The notes beneath the pieces were generated by a model. The model did no database searches. It was not told the DNA's origin and saw only the letters and a program-made list of their open reading frames with translations. The position numbers and the translations under genes are program-made. A stretch of 64,000 nucleotides of DNA, from NCBI GenBank assembly GCA_902596655.1, contig CACJUX010000005.1, positions 1-64,000 on the forward strand, in the 5' to 3' direction. This document shows, one piece after another, positions 36,502 through 45,604 of the stretch. Every line of letters starts with the position of its first letter. Position 1 is the stretch's first letter. This DNA comes from an uncultured SAR116 cluster alpha proteobacterium. GTDB lineage: Bacteria > Pseudomonadota > Alphaproteobacteria > Puniceispirillales > Puniceispirillaceae.

Positions 36502-38478
36502 TCAGTCTGTCAGATCAATTGCCAGCTTTGCAACGGCACTACTGGTGATGTTGAAATGTTCATAGAGATCGGAGATCGGTGCAGAGGCACCAAAATCATT
36601 CAGTCCAACAAAGCCATCTCCCTCATTAAGTAAGCGGTCCCAAGGCTGCCGCACCGCAGCCTCGATCACGATGCGGGGACCCGATCCCAGTAATGCCCTA
36701 CGGTAGGTCGCATCCTGCTGCCAGAACAATTCGAGGCATGGTACTGAGACCACTGTTGTTAAAAGACCATTTTCTGCCAGCGTTTCGCGCGCAGCAAGGG
36801 CGATTGCGACCTCCGAGCCAGAGGCAAGCAGTGTGATCTTGCCTGTCGCGGCATCGCCAGCGGCGATGTAGGCGCCCCTAGCAGTTTTGTTGTCCTGCAA
36901 ATCGTTGGTGCGGAACTGAGCAAGCGGTTGTCGGCTTAAAGCCAGAATTGACGGTTTGGTCTTATTAGTAAGAGCACATTGCCAAGCTTCGGCGGTCTCA
37001 ACGGCGTCAGCGGGACGGAAAACATTCAGGTTAGGAATTGCTCGCAGTGCCGCGAGGTGTTCAACAGGCTGATGCGTCGGACCATCCTCGCCAAGGCCAA
37101 TTGAGTCATGCGTCATCACATAGACGACCTGTTGACGCATCAGAGCCGAAAGTCGGATCGAGGGTCGGCAATAATCAGTGAAAACAAGAAATGTTGCGCC
37201 GTAGGGAATGGCACCTCCATGCAACGCGATACCATTCATCGCTGCCGCCATGCCATGCTCGCGCACCCCATAATGGATATAGGAGCCGCCATAATTGTCC
37301 TTCGAAAAGACCTCATGTGCGCTAACACGTGTATTGTTGGAGCCGGTTAAGTCGGCAGAGCCGCCAAACAGGGCGGGGCAGGCCGGAAGGATGGCCTCAA
37401 TGGCTTTCTGGCTGGCGACGCGGGTCGCAATTTTCAATGGCTCTGCGGCAAGAGATATCTTCCATTGCCGCACGGCCTCTTCAATTTCCCTGTCCCAGTC
37501 GCCCCGCATTGCCTTGTCAAAATCACTCGTGTCCAGTTCGTCATAGCGGGCCTGCCATGCGGCACGTGCGGCGCTGCCCCGGCTTCCGACTTCGCGCCAG
37601 TTGGCGATAATCTCAGCTGGAATTTCAAATGGGGCATGGTGCCAGCCAAGTGCTGTGCGGGTGCCGTTGATCTCCTCACCACCGAGTGGTGCGCCATGAA
37701 CAGCCGAGGTGCCAGCCTTATTGGGTGCGCCAAAGCCAATGACGGTTTTGCATCGGATTAGACTTGGTTTGCCAGTGTATGCCTTGGCTGTGGCAATTGC
37801 AGCCGATACCGCGTTCATATCATGCCCATCGACAGCCAGAACCTGCCAGCCGTAAGCTTCAAAGCGGGTAGTGGTGTCATCGGACACCGCCAAATTGGTG
37901 CTGCCATCAATCGAAATGCCATTGTCATCAAAAAGCACGATCAGACGGTCAAGTCCCATATGACCTGCAATAGAAGCTGCCTCGTGGCTGACACCTTCCA
38001 TCAAGCATCCATCGCCGGCAATCACATAGGTGAAATGGTCAACCAGCCTGTTGCTGAATCGTGCCGCGAGATGACGTTCTGCCATTGCAAAGCCAACTCC
38101 GTTGGCAAGGCCCTGCCCAAGAGGGCCAGTTGTTGTCTCGATGCCTGCAGCGTGACCGAATTCCGGATGGCCGGCAGTTCGAGCGCCTAGCTGCCGAAAG
38201 TTACGCAATTCGTCGATTGTCATATCTTCATAACCGGTGAGATGCAGTAGAGAATAGATCAACATCGAGCCGTGCCCGGCAGACAGAATGAAGCGGTCCC
38301 GATCTGGCCAGTCTGGCTCGCTAGCGTCAAATTTCAGATGGTCGGCAAACAGCGCGGTTACCGCATCCGCCATACCCATTGGCATGCCCGGATGACCGGA
38401 CTTTGCCGCCTCAACCGCATCCATGGACAAAGCGCGAACCGCATTTGCCATATCCTGTCTTTCAGGTAAATTTGCCAT
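36502..38478 (-). CDS. tkt: transketolase
   Basis: A 658-residue thiamine-diphosphate enzyme that transfers two-carbon units between sugar phosphates in the pentose-phosphate pathway. The N-terminus starts ANLPERQDMANAVRALSMDA. The ThDP motif is GDGCLMEGVSHEAASIAG, the substrate loop SGHPGMPMGMAD, and the second domain has TGSNNTR, HYGVREHGMAAAMNG and HDSIGLGEDGPTHQPVEHL. All catalytic segments are present and the length is typical. It heads the tkt-gap-efp-suhB run, and its promoter lies in the divergent region shared with the DUF4164 gene. Confidence 0.97.
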   Translation of the reverse strand: MANLPERQDMANAVRALSMDAVEAAKSGHPGMPMGMADAVTALFADHLKFDASEPDWPDRDRFILSAGHGSMLIYSLLHLTGYEDMTIDELRNFRQLGARTAGHPEFGHAAGIETTTGPLGQGLANGVGFAMAERHLAARFSNRLVDHFTYVIAGDGCLMEGVSHEAASIAGHMGLDRLIVLFDDNGISIDGSTNLAVSDDTTTRFEAYGWQVLAVDGHDMNAVSAAIATAKAYTGKPSLIRCKTVIGFGAPNKAGTSAVHGAPLGGEEINGTRTALGWHHAPFEIPAEIIANWREVGSRGSAARAAWQARYDELDTSDFDKAMRGDWDREIEEAVRQWKISLAAEPLKIATRVASQKAIEAILPACPALFGGSADLTGSNNTRVSAHEVFSKDNYGGSYIHYGVREHGMAAAMNGIALHGGAIPYGATFLVFTDYCRPSIRLSALMRQQVVYVMTHDSIGLGEDGPTHQPVEHLAALRAIPNLNVFRPADAVETAEAWQCALTNKTKPSILALSRQPLAQFRTNDLQDNKTARGAYIAAGDAATGKITLLASGSEVAIALAARETLAENGLLTTVVSVPCLELFWQQDATYRRALLGSGPRIVIEAAVRQPWDRLLNEGDGFVGLNDFGASAPISDLYEHFNITSSAVAKLAIDLTD

Positions 38479-38813
38479 TTACGGCTCCCAATTTTGCATG
38501 GCGTGGCGCGGCTCAAATAACGGGTGATGGCGCGCTGAAAACCTTGGCGCAATCTGCCTGCGTTGAACACATTCGTCAATCTATCTCGGCGGAAAACTGA
38601 TACTCAAAACCTGTGTCAAATGGTCCTTTCATTGTCCAGTCTGAGCTGTAACCCTAATTTAGGGGCTTTATTTCATTCATGTTTTAGGCCAAACTTCCCA
38701 ATGTAACCCGCTCACTCAACATTGATATTTGTTTTTCAGGGTTGTTGTAACTTGCTATCCTACTTGCTCTGCTAGACGATAGCTGCAAACAACCTAGTGG
38801 ATTTTGATTGACG
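38479..38813. other. divergent intergenic region between tkt and the DUF4164/zapA genes
   Basis: 335 nt that must hold the promoters of both directions. A small hairpin CCCTA-ATT-TAGGG lies at 38652-38664. No reading frame or RNA gene is supported, and no promoter could be assigned with confidence. Confidence 0.45.
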
Positions 38814-39044
38814 ATGTCACGCCTCTCCCAAGCCCACTCGAAGCTGAATGATGCCCTGGCCGCGCTGGAGTCGGCGCTGGCATCAGCGCGTGTCAACTAT
38901 GGGAAAATAAGAACGGGCGATTCGCCGGTGGACAGCGCTAGGTTGCTTGCTGATCTGCAGGCAGTTGATGCCAAGGTTGCAAAGGCGGTTAACATGATTA
39001 ATGCGTCGCTAACTTCTGGTGTTGGTGATGGAGAAAGGCGATGA
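38814..39044 (+). CDS. small coiled-coil protein, DUF4164-like
   Basis: A 76-residue, probably helical protein. It begins MSRLSQAHSKLNDALAALES and continues with heptad-like Ala/Leu positions, then SARLLADLQAVDAKVAKAVNMINA. Short coiled-coil proteins of the DUF4164 type precede zapA in many alphaproteobacteria and may act with it, but the function is unproven. A TTG at 38808 is an alternative start. The stop overlaps the zapA start by 4 nt (ATGA), so the two are translationally coupled. Confidence 0.8.
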   Translation: MSRLSQAHSKLNDALAALESALASARVNYGKIRTGDSPVDSARLLADLQAVDAKVAKAVNMINASLTSGVGDGERR

Positions 39045-39397
39045 GTCAGTCTGTTGTAACCATCCGGCTCAATGGGACCCCGTACCAGATTGGTTGCGGC
39101 GCTGGCGAGGAGGATCATGTGATGCGCCTTGGTGTGGAGGTCGAGGATGTTCTGCAGAGCCTTGTCGCGGCCGTTGGCCAGATCGGCGAAGCGCGACTAT
39201 TGGCAATGGCGACTTTAATTCTTGCTGATAGGGCCAACGAAGCCGTAACGCAGAAAGTATCTGATGCGGTAGCAATGAATGGAAAGAGCGGTGAGAGCTC
39301 CGCCGAAAGCAAAGCCGCTGACGCAATTGAAGCGGCGGCTGAAAGGATTGCCAATCTTGCGGCTAGAATTGGCGCCGATGGTTCACCCCAATCATAG
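39041..39397 (+). CDS. zapA: cell division protein ZapA
   Basis: A 118-residue ZapA, which binds FtsZ and cross-links protofilaments at the division ring. VVTIRLNGTPYQIGCGAGEEDHV matches the N-terminal beta-hairpin, followed by the MRLGVEVEDVLQSL helix, and MATLILADRANEA begins the dimerisation helix. The C-terminus is Ala/Glu-rich and coiled. Coupling to the upstream DUF4164 gene and the downstream 6S-RNA-like locus reproduces a neighbourhood shared with gammaproteobacteria. Confidence 0.9.
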   Translation: MSQSVVTIRLNGTPYQIGCGAGEEDHVMRLGVEVEDVLQSLVAAVGQIGEARLLAMATLILADRANEAVTQKVSDAVAMNGKSGESSAESKAADAIEAAAERIANLAARIGADGSPQS

Positions 39398-39446
39398 TGT
39401 GAGATCTTGCATCAAATCTCCATTGTCATTAAATAAAAGACGAGCG

Positions 39447-39660
39447 GTGACTGGACTCTGCGTCTGGTTTTTCGATCCCTGGGGCCATAAATTAACTCTA
39501 GGGAGCTGCCTCTGATCAGGCTGTGGTCTGATTATTTGCGGCACCCACCTGCAAAGCAGGTCACAGAGGATGAATGCGCCGACGGGAATTCTGGTCGCCG
39601 CCGTTCATCTGTTGTCCTTTGGCAATTACTGCCATTTAACCTAACTGTTGCAGAGTCTGG
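39447..39660 (+). ncRNA. ssrS: candidate 6S RNA
   Basis: The 260-nt space between zapA and the 5-formyl-THF cyclo-ligase gene is the standard genomic position of 6S RNA, which binds sigma-70 RNA polymerase. Distal arms can pair over nine bases: GGACTCTGC (39453-39461) with GCAGAGTCT (39650-39658). Internal hairpins include CCTGC-AAA-GCAGG (39549-39560) and GATGAATG/CGTTCATC (39569-39609). This gives a roughly 205-nt rod with internal bulges, consistent with the family. Ends are estimated and no promoter was defined. Confidence 0.6.
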
Positions 39661-40284
39661 ATGTTTTTTATGCCGCCAACAGAGCCTGCGTCATCGAAAC
39701 GCGATACCGGGATTGAAAAGGCAGCGCTGCGCAAACAGGCAGCGTGTAATCGTTCTGTACTGATGGCAGAGAACCCGTTTGCAGGAGATAAACTCATCCG
39801 CCAGCTTGAGGAAGTGTTGCAACGCTGTGGCAAGGGTATATATGCCGCTTATCTGCCGATCCGTTCAGAGTTGTCACCATTGCCGCTTGTCGCTGCACTG
39901 GTCGACTTGGGGATTGCCACTGCCTTGCCGGTCACGCCACCGCCTGGAAATCCGCTGACCTTTTATCGCTGGGCACCTGGAATGAGGCTGGATGACGGTC
40001 CGTATAACACCAAACAGCCACCGCTCAGCAGTGAGAGCGTCATTCCAGATGTGATTCTTGCACCCATGCTGGCCTTCGATGCGGAGGGTCGGCGGCTGGG
40101 CTATGGCGGAGGTTTTTATGACCGCAGCATAGCTACGATGCGCAACTCTGGACATCAAGTTGTTGCGATTGGTATTGCCTTTGCTGGACAACAGGTGGAC
40201 AAGGTTCCCACCGGACCCTATGACGTGGCGCTTGATGCGATCTGGACACCTGATGGTATGTTCTGGCGCAATTCTGCCACGTAA
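39661..40284 (+). CDS. 5-formyltetrahydrofolate cyclo-ligase family protein
   Basis: A 207-residue enzyme (MTHFS) converting 5-formyl-THF to 5,10-methenyl-THF with ATP. The basic N-terminal substrate segment is KAALRKQAACNRSVL. The central YLPIRSELSPLPLVAAL, the APMLAFDAEGRRLGYGGGFYDR signature and the C-terminal PTGPYDVALDAIWTPDG all fit. The start could be 39661 or 39670; the first overlaps the 3' end of the candidate 6S RNA stem, so the two genes are tightly packed or share a transcript. ymdB follows 47 nt later. Confidence 0.9.
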   Translation: MFFMPPTEPASSKRDTGIEKAALRKQAACNRSVLMAENPFAGDKLIRQLEEVLQRCGKGIYAAYLPIRSELSPLPLVAALVDLGIATALPVTPPPGNPLTFYRWAPGMRLDDGPYNTKQPPLSSESVIPDVILAPMLAFDAEGRRLGYGGGFYDRSIATMRNSGHQVVAIGIAFAGQQVDKVPTGPYDVALDAIWTPDGMFWRNSAT

Positions 40285-40331
40285 ATTAAGTGGGCACACT
40301 TGAATAAGGCCCGAATGAAGTGGGAATTGAG

Positions 40332-41129
40332 ATGCGGGTATTGTTTCTGGGTGATATTGTTGGGCGCGCCGCGCGTAATGCGGTGATCGCGCAGCTTGCC
40401 AATTTGCGGCAGGACCTAGCAGCCGATTTTGCCGTGGTCAATTGCGAGAATGCCGCTGGTGGTTTTGGTATCACTCCAGCGATTTGTGATGACCTGTTTG
40501 CTGCGGGTGCAGACGTGCTGACGACCGGCAATCATGTTTGGGACAAACGTGAAATCTTTGACTATATTGCTGATGAACCAAGATTGTTGCGCCCACTCAA
40601 CATGGCTCAGGGCTCGCCAGGCGGCGGTGTGTCTGCGGTTACCAACGAAGCTGGCCAGCGACTCACCGTCGTCAATGTGATGACAAATCTGTTCATGGGT
40701 CCGAATGACCCTGTTTTTGCTGCGCTTGATGGGGCGCTGGTCCGCAACCGGCTTCGCCGGGACACTGATTTCATTCTAGTCGACGTCCATGGTGAGGCAA
40801 CTTCTGAAAAAATGGCGCTTGGCCACCTGGCGGATGGGCGGGCATCACTTGTCGTGGGAACCCATACCCACATCCCAACTGCCGATCATCACGTATTGCC
40901 TGGTGGAACAGCCTATCAAACAGACGCCGGTATGTGTGGCGATTATGACAGCGTTATAGGGATGGATAAAAAGGTGGCGACTGACAGATTCATCGGCATT
41001 GGCAGAGGCCGGTTGTCAGTAGCAATGGGTGAGCCGACATTGTGTGGTGTTCTGGTTGAAACACGTGATGATGGCCTTGCCAAGAGCATCACCCCGGTAC
41101 GTCGTGGTGGGCAGTTGAGCGATGCCTGA
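40332..41129 (+). CDS. YmdB-type metallophosphoesterase
   Basis: A 265-residue member of the TIGR00282 family, calcineurin-like phosphodiesterases that in Bacillus hydrolyse 2',3'-cyclic nucleotides. The metal-binding motifs run in order: LFLGDIVGR, VNCENAAGGFG, TTGNHVWDKRE, VDVHGEATSEK, VVGTHTHIPTAD and DAGMCGDYDSVIGM. All are intact and the length is normal. MRVLFLGDIVG at 40332 is the true start; a GTG at 40320 adds four residues. The gene is commonly found between fthC and yebC in alphaproteobacteria. Confidence 0.93.
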   Translation: MRVLFLGDIVGRAARNAVIAQLANLRQDLAADFAVVNCENAAGGFGITPAICDDLFAAGADVLTTGNHVWDKREIFDYIADEPRLLRPLNMAQGSPGGGVSAVTNEAGQRLTVVNVMTNLFMGPNDPVFAALDGALVRNRLRRDTDFILVDVHGEATSEKMALGHLADGRASLVVGTHTHIPTADHHVLPGGTAYQTDAGMCGDYDSVIGMDKKVATDRFIGIGRGRLSVAMGEPTLCGVLVETRDDGLAKSITPVRRGGQLSDA

Positions 41130-41213
41130 GATGATGTTTTGGTGGCTCGGGTGCACATGCCAGGCTGTATCTTGCAGAGAATTTCTGTTATAAACCCATC
41201 ATACTTCGTTTTA

Positions 41214-41263
41214 ACCTGCGGCGTCTAACAATGTTGCCTTTGGCGGTCGAATGTGCCGCAGGT
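41214..41263 (+). promoter_or_regulatory. long perfect inverted repeat upstream of yebC
   Basis: ACCTGCGGC (41214-41222) pairs perfectly with GCCGCAGGT (41255-41263) across a 32-nt loop, 34 nt before the yebC start. No T-run follows, so it is not a terminator. It may be a leader structure for yebC-ruvC or an operator for a dimeric protein. Confidence 0.4.
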
Positions 41264-41297
41264 CTCAGTGACAAACAGTTAAGAAAAAGACAGACGT

Positions 41298-42038
41298 ATG
41301 GCAGGCCACAGTAAATTCAAAAATATTCAGCACCGTAAGGGCGCTCAGGACAAGAAACGGGCGAAAATTTTTGGCCGTCTGATCAAGGAATTGACAGTTG
41401 CTGCGCGCAGTGGTTCCGATCCTGACTCGAATCCACGTCTGCGAACCGCTTTGGTTGCAGCGCGTTCGGCGAATATGCCCAAGGACAATATTGAGCGTGT
41501 CCTCAAGCGTGCTGAGGGTGGTGAGGGTGAGGCCTATGACGAAATCCGTTATGAAGGCTATGGCCCTGGCGGCACGGCGCTAATAGTCGAGAGCATGACT
41601 GATAATCGCAATCGTACAGCATCAGAAGTTAGGGCCGCTTTCAATAAATATGGTGGTTCGCTCGGTGAGACGGGGTCCGTCAGCTTCATGTTTGACCGTG
41701 TTGGAAGGGTGATTTACCCCGCCGATGTCGCCGATGCGGATGTAATGTTTGAGGCGGCGCTCAATGCGGGTGCTAACAATGTTGAGTCAGATGAGGACGG
41801 GCATGAGATCACCTGTGCTACCGAAGATTACAATAGTGTCAGTGAAGCACTATTCACGACATTTGGCGTGCCTCAGGAAGCAGGCCTCGTTTGGAAGCCG
41901 CAAAACACCATCGAAGTTAATGAAGCACAGGCCTCGACCCTAATCAAATTGCTTGACGTGCTGGACGATAATGACGATGTCCAGTCTATTGCTTCGAATT
42001 TCGATATATCCGATGACTTCATGGCCAAGTTGACCTGA
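41298..42038 (+). CDS. YebC/PmpR-family regulator
   Basis: A 246-residue YebC-family protein, starting with the invariant [20 protein letters not shown]. Also present are [44 protein letters not shown] and the acidic C-terminal segment. Members were described as transcriptional regulators and recently as factors that help ribosomes through proline stretches, alongside EF-P. Its position just before ruvC is conserved across many bacteria. Confidence 0.95.
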   Translation: MAGHSKFKNIQHRKGAQDKKRAKIFGRLIKELTVAARSGSDPDSNPRLRTALVAARSANMPKDNIERVLKRAEGGEGEAYDEIRYEGYGPGGTALIVESMTDNRNRTASEVRAAFNKYGGSLGETGSVSFMFDRVGRVIYPADVADADVMFEAALNAGANNVESDEDGHEITCATEDYNSVSEALFTTFGVPQEAGLVWKPQNTIEVNEAQASTLIKLLDVLDDNDDVQSIASNFDISDDFMAKLT

Positions 42039-42051
42039 GAGGCGGCACTGG

Positions 42052-42675
42052 ATGCGTATTCTTGGCATTGATCCTGGGATCCGCAACACCGGTTGGGGTG
42101 TCGTTGAACAATATGAAAACAGGCTGCGTCATATCGCCAATGGGGTGATCAAGCCGAAACCCGACCTTGCCGATGCTGCACGGTTGCATTTCATCGCTCT
42201 TGGTGTGGCAGAGGCGATTGCAGTTCATCGACCTGATGCTGCAGCAATCGAAGAGGTTTTTGTTGCTAAATCGGCGACCTCAGCGCTGAAGCTTGGCATG
42301 GCACGTGGGGTAGCCATGATGCAATGCGGCGAGGCTTCGCTGCCACTGGTAGAAATTTCAGCAAGGCGGGTAAAGAAATCAGTCGCTGGCACCGGCGCCG
42401 CCGACAAGATGCAAATGCAGGACATGGTTGAACGATTGCTTGGTATCCGAGCTGCAAATGCCGATGCGGCTGATGCGCTCGCCATAGCGATAGCAGCAGG
42501 TCAAGATATAGCCCCATTTGGACTTGATGTGGAGGGGGCAAACAGAACTGGAAATAAAACGGCGTCAGGTTTAGGCTCTGCGCAGCGTGGTAGCGTTGAG
42601 GCTGGCCGTGGATCAGGTTTGTCGGCTGCCATTGAAAAAGCATTGGCACGAGATGCTGGAGAGGATAGCAGATGA
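42052..42675 (+). CDS. ruvC: Holliday junction endonuclease RuvC
   Basis: A 207-residue RNase H-fold resolvase. The catalytic acidic residues are Asp7 in ILGIDPGIRNTGWG, the Glu in AAIEEVFV and the Asp pair in ANADAADALAIAI. The C-terminal 45 residues (after about 160) are a low-conservation Gly/Ser/Ala tail longer than in E. coli RuvC (173). It overlaps ruvA by 4 nt (ATGA), and yebC ends 13 nt upstream. Confidence 0.96.
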   Translation: MRILGIDPGIRNTGWGVVEQYENRLRHIANGVIKPKPDLADAARLHFIALGVAEAIAVHRPDAAAIEEVFVAKSATSALKLGMARGVAMMQCGEASLPLVEISARRVKKSVAGTGAADKMQMQDMVERLLGIRAANADAADALAIAIAAGQDIAPFGLDVEGANRTGNKTASGLGSAQRGSVEAGRGSGLSAAIEKALARDAGEDSR

Positions 42676-43304
42676 TTGCCCAATTGAGTGGCACCCTTGT
42701 TGAACGTGCAAACAACACTGTCGTTCTCGACGTTGGCGGGGTTGGCTATGCGGTGACTGTTTCAGGCAAGACGCAGACGCACCTAAGCTTTGCCGATCCA
42801 GCGGTCATGTTGTTGACAGAAATGGTCATCCGGGAGGACAGCATGACTCTGTTTGGGTTTCTAGAGCCGGCGGAGCGTGATGCGTTCAGACTTTTGACAA
42901 CGGTGCAGGGTGTTGGCGCGAAGGCAGCCCTTGCCATTCTGTCGGTGCTCAGTCCAGCCGAGCTTTCGAGCGCTATTGTCGCCGGTGACAAGGCAATGGT
43001 TACCCGGGCAGATGGTGTTGGGCCAAAGCTGGCTCAGCGCGTAGTCAATGAATTATCTGAAAAAATTGGCAAGCTACCAACTCTTGCCTCTGGAATTGTT
43101 GGGGTTGACTTAGCTGGCACTGGCCCGGCTGAGGTTTATAATGAGGCGGAGGCTGATGCAATGTCGGCGCTACTCAATCTTGGCTATGGCCGGACAGAAG
43201 CGCATACCGCGCTGCTGCAGGTGCGGCAGAGGGTGGCGGATACTGGTGCTGGTGATGACGTATCATCCCTAATTGCCAGTGCCTTGCAGGAGATGGGAAG
43301 CTAG
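42672..43304 (+). CDS. ruvA: Holliday junction branch-migration protein RuvA
   Basis: A 210-residue RuvA tetramer subunit that binds the junction and loads RuvB. The OB-fold N-terminal domain starts MIAQLSGTLVERANNTVVLD. Helix-hairpin-helix motifs (LLTTVQGVGAKAALAIL and ADGVGPKLAQRVVNEL) contact the DNA. The C-terminal RuvB-binding domain (SALLNLGYGRTEAHTAL) is present. Its stop is followed directly by the ruvB ATG. Confidence 0.97.
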   Translation: MIAQLSGTLVERANNTVVLDVGGVGYAVTVSGKTQTHLSFADPAVMLLTEMVIREDSMTLFGFLEPAERDAFRLLTTVQGVGAKAALAILSVLSPAELSSAIVAGDKAMVTRADGVGPKLAQRVVNELSEKIGKLPTLASGIVGVDLAGTGPAEVYNEAEADAMSALLNLGYGRTEAHTALLQVRQRVADTGAGDDVSSLIASALQEMGS

Positions 43305-44357
43305 ATGTCTGGTGAAGATGACCGCCTGATTAGTAGCGATATTCTGGAGCGTGCTGACAGCGCCTTGCGACCAACTTCGCTGGCCGAATTTGTTGGGCAG
43401 GGTAATAGCCGTGCCAATTTGGAAACCTTTATCAGCGCGGCGCGAGGCCGGGGTGATGCAATGGATCACACATTGCTTCACGGACCACCTGGCCTTGGCA
43501 AGACGACATTGGCACAGATTGTCGCTGCAGAGCTTGGCGTGGGTTTTCGAGCCACGTCGGGGCCGGTGATTGCCCGTGCCGGGGATTTGGCGGCTCTGCT
43601 GACCAATTTGCGGCCGCGTGATGTGCTTTTCATTGATGAAATTCACCGTCTTGCACCGGCGGTTGAAGAAGTTCTTTATCCAGCGATGGAGGATTTCCAG
43701 CTTGATCTTATCATTGGTGAAGGGCCGTCGGCGCGGTCGGTAAGGATCGATCTGCCAACTTTCACCCTCGTTGGCGCGACCACTCGATCGGGTTTGCTGA
43801 CCACACCGTTGCGTGACCGGTTTGGCATTCATATGCGGATGCAGTTTTATGACCGGGAAGAACTGATGGCGATCTTAAACCGTCAGGCGACGAAGCTCGG
43901 GCTTGATCTGGCAGTTGATGGTGCGGCTGAAATTGCCGACAGGGCGCGGGGAACGCCGAGGGTTGCTGGGCGCCTGCTACGCCGGGTTCGTGATATTGCT
44001 AGCGTCGGTGGCCACACCTCCGTCAGTGCAGCGGTTGCCGATGAGGCGCTTGGGCGTTTGGAGGTGGACGCGAATGGTCTTGACGCGATGGACAGGCGCT
44101 TCCTTGGCTGCCTCGCGGAAAATTACAATGGCGGGCCGGTTGGTGTGGAAACATTGGCCGCTGTCTTATCCGAACAGCGTGATGTGCTAGAAGAGGTGAT
44201 AGAACCCTATCTGATGCAGACCGGCCTGTTGATGAGGACGCCACGAGGGCGATGCCTGTCAGCTAGCGGGTGGAATTATCTCGGCATTGCCCCGCCGGCA
44301 GCTGTAGCACAGCAGCTTGATATGCTTAGCGGGGTTGTTGATGACGAAGACGCCTAG
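43305..44357 (+). CDS. ruvB: Holliday junction DNA helicase RuvB
   Basis: A 350-residue AAA+ motor of the RuvAB complex. [18 protein letters not shown] opens the domain, Walker A is [14 protein letters not shown], Walker B is [17 protein letters not shown], and sensor I is [20 protein letters not shown]. The winged-helix DNA-binding domain ([21 protein letters not shown]) and the TPRGR segment finish it. Length is normal. The next gene (ybgC) starts inside its 3' end. Confidence 0.98.
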   Translation: MSGEDDRLISSDILERADSALRPTSLAEFVGQGNSRANLETFISAARGRGDAMDHTLLHGPPGLGKTTLAQIVAAELGVGFRATSGPVIARAGDLAALLTNLRPRDVLFIDEIHRLAPAVEEVLYPAMEDFQLDLIIGEGPSARSVRIDLPTFTLVGATTRSGLLTTPLRDRFGIHMRMQFYDREELMAILNRQATKLGLDLAVDGAAEIADRARGTPRVAGRLLRRVRDIASVGGHTSVSAAVADEALGRLEVDANGLDAMDRRFLGCLAENYNGGPVGVETLAAVLSEQRDVLEEVIEPYLMQTGLLMRTPRGRCLSASGWNYLGIAPPAAVAQQLDMLSGVVDDEDA

Positions 44358-44829
44358 CCTCGCTTCGCAATCTGGTGTTTTGCCACTTGATGGCTGGATC
44401 GAAGAGGGAATGCATAACTACCTTTTGCGGGTTCAGTATGAGGATACCGATCTCAGTGGTATCGTCTATCATGCCAACTACCTGGAATTTGCTGAGCGGG
44501 CCCGTTCCAGCTATTTGCGCTGTCTTGGCATCTTTCAGGAGGAGGATTTGGATGGCAGGGCGAGCAAACATGCCTTTGTTGTCCAACGCGCAGAAATTGA
44601 TTTCAGAAAAGTAGCTGGGCTGGGAGTTGTAATTTGCGTTTCCACCAGGAAGATCAAGCTTTCGCGATTGAGACTGACACTCAAACAAACCATCAAAAAT
44701 CAGAAAACTGGCCTTATTCTTGCCGGAGTTGTCGTCGACACAGTGTATGTCGGCATTGATGGAAGAGGCAAGGCGGCACCGACGCGGATGCCAAATGAGA
44801 TGATTAATCGCTTAACCAGAAAACATTAG
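44341..44829 (+). CDS. ybgC: Tol-Pal-associated acyl-CoA thioesterase
   Basis: A 162-residue hot-dog thioesterase of the YbgC family. The catalytic segment is [23 protein letters not shown] with the expected Asp. A further HVxxAEIDF-like segment ([17 protein letters not shown]) is conserved. YbgC hydrolyses short acyl-CoA or acyl-ACP and associates with phospholipid synthesis. It begins within the last codons of ruvB (17-nt overlap) and precedes tolQ, the classic Tol-Pal order. A Met at 44410 would be an alternative start lacking a poorly conserved N-terminus. Confidence 0.93.
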   Translation: MTKTPSLASQSGVLPLDGWIEEGMHNYLLRVQYEDTDLSGIVYHANYLEFAERARSSYLRCLGIFQEEDLDGRASKHAFVVQRAEIDFRKVAGLGVVICVSTRKIKLSRLRLTLKQTIKNQKTGLILAGVVVDTVYVGIDGRGKAAPTRMPNEMINRLTRKH

Positions 44830-44878
44830 GATCATGATTAAGGTTACCGAGGCACAATTGGATAAATGGGGTAGTTAA

Positions 44879-45604
44879 ATGGAGTCTGTTGAAACTGTTG
44901 CAACGCATTCGGGTGCCGATATGAGCATTTGGGGACTGTTCATGGCAGCTGACCCGCTTGTCAAGCTGGTGATGCTGGTATTATTAGCGGCGTCTATATG
45001 TTGCTGGGCAATCATCGTTGACAAGGTTGCTTCAATTCGGCGGGAACGTCGGCTAGCAAGCGAATTTGAGGACTCATTCTGGTCTGGCGGGTCGCTTGAC
45101 GAGTTCTATGATGAAACTGGCGCTGATCCACAGGATGCAATGAGCCGTGTTTTTGTTGCAGCGATGCGCGAATGGCGACGAGCAACATCGCGTGGTCTGG
45201 CGAATGCCAGTCGGTCCGATCTGCGTGCCTCTCTGGTTAGTCGTATTGACAGATCAATGAATTTTACCATCACGCGGGAGATGGAGCGGCTTGAACGTGG
45301 AATGAATTTTTTGGCCTCGATCGGTTCCGTATCGCCTTTCATTGGTCTACTTGGCACTGTCTGGGGTATAATGAGTTCGTTTCAGTCGATTGCCGAGTCC
45401 AAAAACACTAGTCTTGCAGTTGTTGCACCGGGAATTGCCGAGGCGCTGTTCGCCACCGCGTTGGGCCTCGCAGCGGCTATTCCAGCTGTCGTAGCTTACA
45501 ACAAATTTGTTGGTGATATTGAAAGGCAGGGTGCCCGTCTGGAGACATTTGCCCAGGAGTTCAGCACCCTATTGACTCGCCAGCTGGATGAGGGCGGCAG
45601 CTGA
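44879..45604 (+). CDS. tolQ: Tol-Pal proton channel subunit TolQ
   Basis: A 241-residue inner-membrane protein that with TolR converts proton-motive force into TolA movement. Three transmembrane helices are evident: LVKLVMLVLLAASICCWAII, MNFLASIGSVSPFIGLLGTVWG and LFATALGLAAAIPAVVAYN. The GSVSPFIGLLGTVWGIM and PGIAEALFATALGLAAAIPA signatures are diagnostic. Its TGA stop overlaps the tolR ATG by one base (TGATG). Confidence 0.96.
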   Translation: MESVETVATHSGADMSIWGLFMAADPLVKLVMLVLLAASICCWAIIVDKVASIRRERRLASEFEDSFWSGGSLDEFYDETGADPQDAMSRVFVAAMREWRRATSRGLANASRSDLRASLVSRIDRSMNFTITREMERLERGMNFLASIGSVSPFIGLLGTVWGIMSSFQSIAESKNTSLAVVAPGIAEALFATALGLAAAIPAVVAYNKFVGDIERQGARLETFAQEFSTLLTRQLDEGGS

